Below are positions 1 to 5,814 of a DNA stretch of 7,470 bases, in pieces. The notes under the pieces were generated by a model. The model ran no database searches. It was not told where the DNA came from and worked only from the letters and a program-made list of their open reading frames with translations. The stretch is from Thermoanaerobaculia bacterium (lineage in GTDB: Bacteria; Acidobacteriota; Thermoanaerobaculia; Multivoradales; UBA5704), in contig JAICSG010000179.1 of NCBI GenBank assembly GCA_025937035.1, forward strand, positions 1-7,470, written 5' to 3'. Numbering within the stretch: position 1 is the first letter of the stretch; each line of letters begins with the position of its first letter. The position numbers were made by a program, and so were the translations under genes.

Positions 1-1626
1 ATCGAGAAGATTCTCACCCCCTTCCCGCTCGCCCTGCGCAACACCCTCCAGGTCTCGGCGCGCGACCGGCTGGGCGCCCGCATGATGGAGGAGATCGTCA
101 GGTCCCGCCAGGACGGCCCGGAGCCCGACCTCGGCTCGGCCCTCCAGGTCGAGCAGGCGCTCGACGCCGAGGTGGCCAATTTCCAGGCCGCGGCCGGCCC
201 GCTCACCGATCTCGCCGGCCACTTCGCCAGCCTGGGGCTCTATACCGACAAGGACCAGGTGACCGCCGCCTTCACCACCCAGGGGGAGCGGATCCTGGCC
301 GACGCCGACCGCCTGCTGGTCCTGCGCACCCCCTATACGCCGCGCGGCGGCGGCTTCGACTGGTGGAAGGGGGGGAAGCGGCCGGCTCTGGAGGCCTTCG
401 CCGCGCGCGACGAGGTGGAGCTTGCGGCCTATCTGGCGGCGCAGCGCAACGAGGTGGCGGACATCGCCGAACGCTACGCCAGGCCGGTGATCGCGCTGCT
501 GGGCGGCAAGACCTCCTCCCGCTCGCTGCGCGCCGCCATGGCCCGCTGGACCGCCATGGCCGAGCAGCTCCGGCGCTATACGGCCAAGGAGCCCGGGAGC
601 TCGGTGGCCAACCTGGAGGACTTCATCCTCAAGGACCTCACCGAGATCGAGCCCGCGAGCTGCGCGCGCCACATCACCAACCGCATGCTCGCCGAGCCCG
701 CGTCCGACTTCTTCCTCGAGCGCCGGGCGGATCTCCGCCAGAAGGTCCGGGAGCGCTGCCTCGTCCTCGCCGGCGGCCAGGGGGCCGAGGGGTACCGCAA
801 GCTGGCCGACTTCTTCAACCAGCGCCTGGCCGGCCGGTTCCCCTTCGCCGCCGCTCCGCCGGGCCGCCTCGACCAGGAGGCCGATCCGCAGGATATCCGC
901 GCCTTCTTCCAGCTCTGGACCGTCTACGCGCCGGTGGTCAAGGCGGTGCCCGAGGCCGACCGGCCGCCGGGCACGGGGGATTTCGTCGAGCGCATGGACG
1001 CCGTGCGCAACCTCTTCGCCGCCTTCCTGGACGATCCGGCGCGCCCGGAGGCGCCGACGTTCGACCTCAACGTCCGCTTCCGCGAGAACCGGCGCGGCGA
1101 GAAGGGGGCCGATCAGATCCTCCGCTGGTCGCTGGCCAGCGGCGAGCAGGTGGTGAGCCACCCCAACAACCGGCCGGCCCTGCCGTGGACCTGGGGCGCG
1201 CCCATCCGGGTGGAGCTCCAGTGGGCCAAGGACTCCCCCGTGATCCCGGTCGAGAGCGCCGATCTGCCCGGCGTGCACGTCCGCGAGCGCACCGCCGTCC
1301 TCGAATGGCGCGGCCACTGGGCGCTGTTCGCCCTGGCGCGCTCCCTGGAGGACCTGACGGTCCCGGCCGATCCCGGCGTCCAGGTGCTCCGCGTCCAGGT
1401 CGCCACCCGGCCGGAGGCCGATCCCAAGGCCAAGCCGGACGTGGCCCGCGTCTACATCTCGCTCACCGCGCGGTCCCCCGAGCGCCGGGAGAAGACCGCC
1501 GGCAAGGATGCCGCCGCGGCGTCCCCGGCCGCCGTCGCCGTGCCCGCGGGGGACCTGGAGCTGCCGGCCTTCCCCACGTCCGCGCCGGCCTGGAAGGCTC
1601 AGAAGACGGAGACGGAGGGGCCGTGA
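1..1626 (+). CDS. tssM: TssM (IcmF/VasK) T6SS membrane-complex protein, 3' part
   Basis: The reading frame is open from base 1, so the gene begins upstream; 541 residues plus the TGA stop are visible. TssM anchors the T6SS trans-envelope complex in the inner membrane, and its large C-terminal half lies in the periplasm, where it meets TssJ. The visible part has no membrane segment, as expected for that half. Family-like features are the helical stretch with YTAKEPGSSVANLEDFI (about bases 580-630), the PFAAAP...EADPQDIRAFF segment (841-909) typical of the region before the IcmF C-terminal domain, and a beta-rich end with LPWTWGAPIRVELQWA (1180-1227) and EWRGHWALFALA (1303-1338). The wording of the C-terminal domain differs from that of classical proteobacterial TssM. 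The last ~45 residues are an Ala/Pro/Lys-rich tail. The gene overlaps tssA by four bases. The assignment rests on these motifs plus the T6SS neighbours; a divergent IcmF-like paralogue is the main alternative. Confidence 0.8.
   Translation: MEKILTPFPLALRNTLQVSARDRLGARMMEEIVRSRQDGPEPDLGSALQVEQALDAEVANFQAAAGPLTDLAGHFASLGLYTDKDQVTAAFTTQGERILADADRLLVLRTPYTPRGGGFDWWKGGKRPALEAFAARDEVELAAYLAAQRNEVADIAERYARPVIALLGGKTSSRSLRAAMARWTAMAEQLRRYTAKEPGSSVANLEDFILKDLTEIEPASCARHITNRMLAEPASDFFLERRADLRQKVRERCLVLAGGQGAEGYRKLADFFNQRLAGRFPFAAAPPGRLDQEADPQDIRAFFQLWTVYAPVVKAVPEADRPPGTGDFVERMDAVRNLFAAFLDDPARPEAPTFDLNVRFRENRRGEKGADQILRWSLASGEQVVSHPNNRPALPWTWGAPIRVELQWAKDSPVIPVESADLPGVHVRERTAVLEWRGHWALFALARSLEDLTVPADPGVQVLRVQVATRPEADPKAKPDVARVYISLTARSPERREKTAGKDAAAASPAAVAVPAGDLELPAFPTSAPAWKAQKTETEGP
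1614..1625 (+). promoter_or_regulatory. Ribosome binding site and GTG start of tssA, overlapping the tssM stop
   Basis: GGAGG at 1614-1618 lies four bases before GTG 1623-1625. The tssM stop TGA (1624-1626) shares bases with the start (GTGA). The arrangement decides the start of tssA, because its frame is open well upstream inside tssM, and it suggests translational coupling. Confidence 0.75.
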
Positions 1627-2729
1627 AGCTCGATCTGGAAGCCCTGCTGACCCCGATCTCCGCCGAGAAGCCGGCGGGTGAATCGCTGCGCTACTCCGGC
1701 TTGTACGAAGCCGTGGAGGCGGCGCGGCGCGAGGACGATCCCTCGCTGCCGCAGGGGGTCTGGAAGACCGAGCTGAAGCGCGCCGACTGGAAGGAGGCGG
1801 CGCGGCTCTGCCTCGACGCCCTGGAGACCCGCTCGAAGGACCTGCAGCTCGCCGCCTGGCTGCTGGAGGCCTGGATCCACCTGGAGGGGCTGCCGGGCGC
1901 CGCCGCCGGCCTGACCGTGCTGGCCGCTCTCTGCGAGAGCTTCTGGGAGACGGTCCATCCGCTCCCCCAGGACGGCGATTCCGGGTACCGCATGGCGCCG
2001 CTCGAATGGGTGGCCGACCGCCTCCCCGACGCCGCGCGGGGAGTCGCCATCACCGCGCCGGGCAGCGGCGAGGAGGCGCGGGTCTGCGCCTACGCCGACC
2101 TCGACGGCGCCCGCCATCTCGACCGCCTGGCCCGCACCGACCCCGAGGGGGCGAAAGCGGCCGAGGCGCGCGGGCGGGTCACCTTCGACCGCTTCCTGGT
2201 CAGCGTCAGCCTGACCCCCACCCCCTTCTACGTCACCCTGGGCGGCGACGCCCGGCGGGCCCTCGACGCCCTCGACGTGCTGGCCGGCCTGCTGGCCCGG
2301 CTGGCGGCGGGGGCGGCTCCCAGCTTCCAGCGGCTGGGCGACGCCCTGTTCGCCCTCCAGCACTTCGCCGAGCGGGTGCTGGAGGAGCGGCGGGACCAGG
2401 GGGAGGTGATCGCGCGGCCCGGCACCGGCGCGCACGGCGAGGCGGAGGCCGCCGCGTCCGCCGTCTACTACGAGGACGAGGATCTGGAGGAGGGGGAGGA
2501 GATCCACCCCGGCTCACCCATCCGCAGCCGCGCCGAGGCCTACCGCCGGCTCGCCGAGGCCGCGGACTACCTGCTGCGCACCGAGCCCCACAGCCCGGCC
2601 CCGTATCTCGTGCGGCGGGCCGTGGCCTGGGGGGGGATGTCGCTCGGCGAGCTGCTGGAGGAGCTGGTGCAGAGCGACGGCGATCTCAAGACGATCTACA
2701 CCCTGCTCGGAATGCGGGAGAGACCCTGA
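1623..2729 (+). CDS. tssA: TssA (ImpA family) T6SS assembly/cap protein
   Basis: The 368-residue product starts at GTG 1623. The frame is open further upstream, but this start gives the standard family beginning (MKLDLEALLTPISAEKPAGE) and has a GGAGG four bases before it. TssA binds the baseplate/membrane complex and then caps the growing sheath and tube. The ImpA N-terminal domain spans about residues 5-140, with PIS..KPAGE at 11-20, a helical segment DWKEAARLCLDALETRSKDL at 55-74 and FWETVHPLP at 107-115. A middle helical region (about 185-265) follows. An acidic linker (EDEDLEEGEE, 284-293) leads to a C-terminal domain with EPHSPAPYLVRRAVAWG (321-337) and LLEELV (344-349). That end and the short length resemble short TssA proteins such as TssA1 of Pseudomonas aeruginosa (recalled, not aligned) rather than the long membrane-anchored TagA-like forms; no membrane segment is visible. 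Translation is probably coupled to tssM. Confidence 0.92.
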   Translation: MKLDLEALLTPISAEKPAGESLRYSGLYEAVEAARREDDPSLPQGVWKTELKRADWKEAARLCLDALETRSKDLQLAAWLLEAWIHLEGLPGAAAGLTVLAALCESFWETVHPLPQDGDSGYRMAPLEWVADRLPDAARGVAITAPGSGEEARVCAYADLDGARHLDRLARTDPEGAKAAEARGRVTFDRFLVSVSLTPTPFYVTLGGDARRALDALDVLAGLLARLAAGAAPSFQRLGDALFALQHFAERVLEERRDQGEVIARPGTGAHGEAEAAASAVYYEDEDLEEGEEIHPGSPIRSRAEAYRRLAEAADYLLRTEPHSPAPYLVRRAVAWGGMSLGELLEELVQSDGDLKTIYTLLGMRERP

Positions 2730-2779
2730 TCCGACACGTGCTTCAACGTCCAGATGTGAGGAGATGAAAGGAGAACCCA
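2730..2779 (+). promoter_or_regulatory. Leader between tssA and tssB with tssB ribosome binding site
   Basis: These 50 bases form the longest gap between genes in the window. AAGGAG (2768-2773) sits six bases before the tssB ATG. A second SD-like GAGGAG (2758-2763) lies just upstream. I see no convincing -35/-10 or sigma-54 promoter and no terminator hairpin, so tssB is probably read from the upstream transcript. Confidence 0.6.
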
Positions 2780-3286
2780 ATGCCTGAGAGCACCCAGAAG
2801 AAACTGAGCCGCGTCCGGCCGCCCCGGGTCCAGATCACGTACGACGTCGAGATCGGCGACGCCATCCAGATGAAGGAGCTCCCCTTCGTGGTCGGCATCA
2901 TGGCCGACCTGTCGGGCAAGCCCGCCGAGGCGCTGCCCAAGCTCAAGGAGCGCAAGTTCGTCGAGATCGACCGCGACAACTTCAACGACGTGCTGGCCTC
3001 CTGCGCCCCCCGCCTCGCCCTGCGGGTGGACAACAAGCTGGCCAAGGACGACACCAAGCTGAACGTCGAGCTGAGCTTCCGCAACATCGACGACTTCAGC
3101 CCGGTCGAGGTGGTCAAGCAGGTCGAGCCCCTGCGCAAGCTGTTCGAGGCCCGCCAGCGGCTGATGGACCTGCTGAGCAAGCTCGACGGCAACGACAAGC
3201 TGGACGCCCTGCTGCAAGAGATCGTGGACAACCCCGAAACCCAGAAGGCCCTGAAGGCCAGCACCACCGCGGCGCCCGCCGCCTGA
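2780..3286 (+). CDS. tssB: TssB (VipA/ImpB) small sheath subunit
   Basis: The 168-residue length is normal for the family. TssB pairs with TssC to form the cytoplasmic contractile sheath around the Hcp tube. The sequence carries nearly the whole family signature: RVQITYDVE at residues 16-24, KELPFVVGIMADLSG at 32-46, IDRDNFNDVL at 63-72, LNVELSFRNIDDFSP at 94-108 and VKQVEPLRKL at 112-121. A leucine-rich helix (LMDLLSKLDGNDKLDALLQEI, about 128-148) follows; this C-terminal part interlocks with TssC in known sheaths. The end is a short Ala/Thr tail. The ATG has a well-placed AAGGAG (2768-2773). The gene follows tssA after 50 bases and is 15 bases from tssC, the usual pairing. Confidence 0.97.
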   Translation: MPESTQKKLSRVRPPRVQITYDVEIGDAIQMKELPFVVGIMADLSGKPAEALPKLKERKFVEIDRDNFNDVLASCAPRLALRVDNKLAKDDTKLNVELSFRNIDDFSPVEVVKQVEPLRKLFEARQRLMDLLSKLDGNDKLDALLQEIVDNPETQKALKASTTAAPAA

Positions 3287-3289
3287 TCC

Positions 3290-3301
3290 AGGAGGGACAT
3301 C
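3290..3301 (+). promoter_or_regulatory. Ribosome binding site of tssC
   Basis: AGGAGG at 3290-3295 is a full consensus site, six bases before the tssC ATG at 3302. It lies in the 15-base gap after the tssB stop. Confidence 0.8.
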
Positions 3302-4798
3302 ATGGCTGAGAAGAAAGATCCCGGCGCCGCCCCCGAAGCCCAGCAGACCGCCGCCACGGCCACCGAGCCGTCGGTGCTCGACCGCATCATCCAGGAAGGC
3401 AAGATGGCCCGCGACGAGTCGCAGCAGGCCTACGCCCGCGACCTGGTGGGCGAGTTCGTCAACCAGATCCTCGACGAGGGGATGACCGTCTCCAAGGACA
3501 CCGTGTCCTCGATCGAGGCGCGCGTGGCCCAGATCGACGAGCTCCTCTCCCAGCAGCTCAACGAGATCCTGCACGACGAGAGCTTCCAGCAGCTCGAGGC
3601 CTCCTGGCGCGGCCTCCACTTCCTGGTGATGAACAGCGAGACCAGCACCAAGCTCAAGCTGCGGCTGCTCAACGTCACCAAGAAGGAGCTGCTCAGCGAC
3701 CTCGAGAAGGCCACCGAGTTCGATCAGAGCGCCCTGTTCAAAAAGGTTTATGAAGAAGAGTACGGCACCTTCGGCGGCAGCCCCTACGGCCTGCTGGTGG
3801 GGGACTACGAATTCGGCCGCCATCCCCAGGACATGGCCCTGCTGGAGAAGCTCTCCGGCGTCGCCGCGGCGGCGCACGCGCCGTTCATCGCCGCGGCGAG
3901 CCCCCGCCTGTTCGACATGGACAGCTTCTCCGAGCTCGGCGTGCCGCGCGACCTCGCCAAGATCTTCGAGAGCCTGGAGCTGGTCAAGTGGCGCTCCTTC
4001 CGCGACAGCGAGGACTCCCGCTACGTCACCCTGGTGCTGCCGCACATCCTGCTGCGCCTCCCCTACGGGCCGGACACGGTGCCGGTCGAGGGCTTCAACT
4101 TCCGCGAGGACGTCGACGGCCGCGACCACCGCAGATACCTGTGGGGGAACCCGGCCTGGGCGCTGGCGCAGCGCATCACCAACGCCTTCGCCCTCTACGG
4201 CTGGTGCGCGGCCATCCGCGGCGTCGAGGGGGGCGGCCTGGTCGAGGGGCTCCCCACCCACACCTTCAAGACCGACGAGGGGGACATCGCCCTCAAGTGC
4301 CCGACCGAGATCGCCATCACCGACCGGCGGGAGAAGGAGCTCGACGGCCTCGGCTTCATCTCGCTGATCCATTGCAAGGGGACCGACTACGCGGCCTTCT
4401 TCGGCGGCCAGACCACCCAGAAGCCGAAGGTGTACGACACCAACGAGGCCAACGCCAACGCCCGCATCTCGGCCATGCTCCCCTATATCCTGGCATCCTC
4501 GCGCTTCGCCCATTACATCAAGGCGATCATGCGCGACAAGATCGGCAGCTTCATGACCGCCGAGAACGTCTCCAGCTTCCTCAACCGCTGGGTCGGCCAT
4601 TACGTCATGGGGCGCGACGACGCCGGCCAGGTGCTCAAGGCGCAGTACCCCTTGCGCGAGGCGCGCGTCGACGTCACCGAGACCCCCGGCAAGCCGGGCT
4701 CCTACAAGGCGGTCGTCTTCCTGCGGCCTCACTTCCAGCTGGAGGAGCTCACCACCTCCATCCGGCTGGTCGCGCAACTGCCGCCGCCGGCGGCGTAA
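3302..4798 (+). CDS. tssC: TssC (VipB/ImpC) large sheath subunit
   Basis: The 498-residue product has the usual length for this family (about 490-500). It forms the bulk of the contractile sheath; after firing, the sheath is dismantled by ClpV, which is not in this window. Family landmarks in order are EASWRGLHFLV (residues 99-109), PYGLLVGDYEFG (161-172), PHILLRLPYG (247-256), WGNPAWALAQRI (281-292), a long conserved block from NANARISAMLPYILASSRFA (384-403) to MRDKIGSFMT (410-419), and RPHFQLEELTTSIRLV (475-490) near the C-terminus. That last segment forms the strand that links subunits in known sheath structures. The first ~25 residues are Ala/Thr/Lys-rich and probably disordered. An AGGAGG six bases before the ATG is among the best ribosome sites in the window, fitting the large number of copies needed. 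Confidence 0.98.
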   Translation: MAEKKDPGAAPEAQQTAATATEPSVLDRIIQEGKMARDESQQAYARDLVGEFVNQILDEGMTVSKDTVSSIEARVAQIDELLSQQLNEILHDESFQQLEASWRGLHFLVMNSETSTKLKLRLLNVTKKELLSDLEKATEFDQSALFKKVYEEEYGTFGGSPYGLLVGDYEFGRHPQDMALLEKLSGVAAAAHAPFIAAASPRLFDMDSFSELGVPRDLAKIFESLELVKWRSFRDSEDSRYVTLVLPHILLRLPYGPDTVPVEGFNFREDVDGRDHRRYLWGNPAWALAQRITNAFALYGWCAAIRGVEGGGLVEGLPTHTFKTDEGDIALKCPTEIAITDRREKELDGLGFISLIHCKGTDYAAFFGGQTTQKPKVYDTNEANANARISAMLPYILASSRFAHYIKAIMRDKIGSFMTAENVSSFLNRWVGHYVMGRDDAGQVLKAQYPLREARVDVTETPGKPGSYKAVVFLRPHFQLEELTTSIRLVAQLPPPAA

Positions 4799-4830
4799 AG
4801 ATCTGCTCATCGAGCTGAGAAAGGAAAAAA
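4799..4830 (+). promoter_or_regulatory. A-rich hcp leader with ribosome binding site
   Basis: The 32 bases between tssC and hcp end in AAAGGA (4820-4825) followed by five A residues and the ATG. This is markedly AT-rich for the window and should leave the start unstructured, favouring strong translation of the abundant tube protein. A four-base stem GCTC/GAGC (4805-4808, 4812-4815) is too short to call a terminator. Confidence 0.65.
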
Positions 4831-5331
4831 ATGGCTATCAATTCCTATATCAAGCTGGACGGCATCGACGGCGGCAGCTCGGCGTCCGGCCACGAAAAAG
4901 AGATCGAGATCATGTCCTGGAGCCACGGCTTCAGCCAGCCGACCTCGCCGGTGCGCAGCACCGCCGGCTCGGGCTCGGTCGAGCAGGCCAACCACTCCAA
5001 CTTCACCTTCACCAAGTACATCGACTCGTCGACCGACGATCTGCTCAAGTATTGCTGGACGGGCAAGCAGATCAAGACGGCGGTGGTGACCTGCTACCGC
5101 GCCGACGGCAACGACAAGAACAAGTCGGTCGAGTACCTGAAGGTCGAGATGACGCACGTCGTGGTCTCCAACTTCAGCATCTCGGGCGGCGCGGGCGACG
5201 TCCCGGTGGAGAACGTCTCCCTCGACTACGGCATCGTCAAGTACACCTACCTGCCGCAGAAGAAGGACGACGGCACCGCGGGCGCGGCGCAGCCGATCCA
5301 GCACGACCTGGAGAAGCGGGAAGTCGCCTAG
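4831..5331 (+). CDS. hcp: Hcp (TssD) T6SS inner tube protein
   Basis: The 166-residue length matches the Hcp1 family. Hcp forms stacked hexameric rings that make the expelled tube and can carry small effectors in the lumen. Recognisable parts are AINSYIKLDGIDG at the N-terminus, the EIEIMSWSHGFSQP segment (residues 24-37), FTFTKYIDSST (58-68) followed by the LLKYCWTGKQ helix (71-80), the strand VEYLKVEMTHVVVSNFSISG (100-119), and VENVSLDYGIVKYTYLPQ (126-143). There is no secretion signal and no C-terminal effector extension, so this is a plain structural Hcp. The residues after 143 form a short polar tail. Two cysteines are present, at 75 and 88. The first codons are less GC-rich than the neighbouring genes, and a strong A-rich ribosome site precedes the ATG, consistent with high expression. 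Confidence 0.98.
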   Translation: MAINSYIKLDGIDGGSSASGHEKEIEIMSWSHGFSQPTSPVRSTAGSGSVEQANHSNFTFTKYIDSSTDDLLKYCWTGKQIKTAVVTCYRADGNDKNKSVEYLKVEMTHVVVSNFSISGGAGDVPVENVSLDYGIVKYTYLPQKKDDGTAGAAQPIQHDLEKREVA

Positions 5332-5334
5332 CCG

Positions 5335-5814
5335 ATGGAGACTCACGTCCGGGCGCCGCTGTTCGACCGTCTGGTCGATCGCGAGCCCCAGAGCCCTGCC
5401 GAGCCGCGGCCCCTGCGGACCCTCGATCCGCGGGGGCTGCGCGAGTCGGTCCGCCGGGAGCTGGAGCGGATGCTCAACACCCGCTCCTCCCTCCCGGTGG
5501 ACCGCCTCGTCGCGCGCGGCGAGCTGACAGTGCTCGAATACGGCATCCCCGACCTGTCGGCCTTCTCGGCCGGCAACGAGGACGACCGGCGGCTGCTCCT
5601 GCAACTCGTCGCCCGCGCCGTGGCCGCCTTCGAGCCGCGGCTGCGGGGGGTGCGCGTGGGCTTCGAATCCGAGCGGCTGGAGGAGGGCAGGCACGCCCTC
5701 CGGCTGCGCATCGACGCCGATCTGGTGACCGACGAGGTGGCCGAGCCCGTATCATTTCCCACTCTCTTCGGTCTCAAGAGCGGCCTGGTGGAGGTGGGCG
5801 CCCTTGGCGGTTGA
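5335..5814 (+). CDS. tssE: TssE (gp25-like) T6SS baseplate protein
   Basis: The 159-residue product belongs to the GPW/gp25 family. TssE sits in the baseplate wedge with TssF and TssG and helps start sheath polymerisation. The protein shows the typical TssE opening LFDRLVDREP (residues 9-18), then ESVRRELERMLNTR (37-50), the motif EYGIPDLS (68-75), FEPRLRGVRV (99-108), a beta strand HALRLRIDADL (120-130) and a short end VSFPTLFG. The first glutamate of the EYGIPD motif (E68) looks equivalent to the conserved gp25 core glutamate. The ATG is chosen because it gives the family N-terminus. It lies 3 bases after the hcp stop without a clear ribosome site, so translation probably depends on ribosomes finishing hcp. 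The 3' end contains the ribosome site and start of tssF. Confidence 0.95.
   Translation: METHVRAPLFDRLVDREPQSPAEPRPLRTLDPRGLRESVRRELERMLNTRSSLPVDRLVARGELTVLEYGIPDLSAFSAGNEDDRRLLLQLVARAVAAFEPRLRGVRVGFESERLEEGRHALRLRIDADLVTDEVAEPVSFPTLFGLKSGLVEVGALGG
5790..5806 (+). promoter_or_regulatory. Ribosome binding site and TTG start of tssF, inside the tssE end
   Basis: GGAGG at 5790-5794 lies nine bases before TTG 5804-5806, within the last codons of tssE. It supports TTG as the true tssF start, since no ATG or GTG in that frame fits this site. Confidence 0.7.

Noticed and set aside
363..1622. Upstream extension of the tssA frame by 420 codons inside tssM
   Set aside because: The extension is Arg/Gly/Pro/Ala-rich out-of-frame translation of tssM. 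The ImpA domain begins exactly at GTG 1623 with its own ribosome site.
2730..2779. Promoter within the tssA-tssB gap
   Set aside because: I found no sigma-70-like pair of boxes and no TGGCAC-N5-TTGC sigma-54 pattern. The CACGTG palindrome (2735-2740) alone is not enough.
2696..4810. Long open frame on the minus strand (about 700 codons) antisense to tssB and tssC
   Set aside because: Its translation is low-complexity, rich in Leu, Gly, Val, Asp and Glu with no recognisable domain, as expected from the reverse complement of GC-rich, strongly biased codons. Both sense genes are unmistakable.
4805..4819. Possible hairpin between tssC and hcp as a terminator
   Set aside because: The stem is only four base pairs, no T-run follows, and terminating before hcp would make little sense. 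At most it is a weak fold.
4831..5331. Hcp as an evolved Hcp carrying a fused effector domain
   Set aside because: The protein ends at 166 residues, the normal length of a structural Hcp, with only a short polar tail.
4807..5694. Open minus-strand frame (about 295 codons) spanning hcp and part of tssE
   Set aside because: It crosses two clearly coding sense genes and shows only biased composition.
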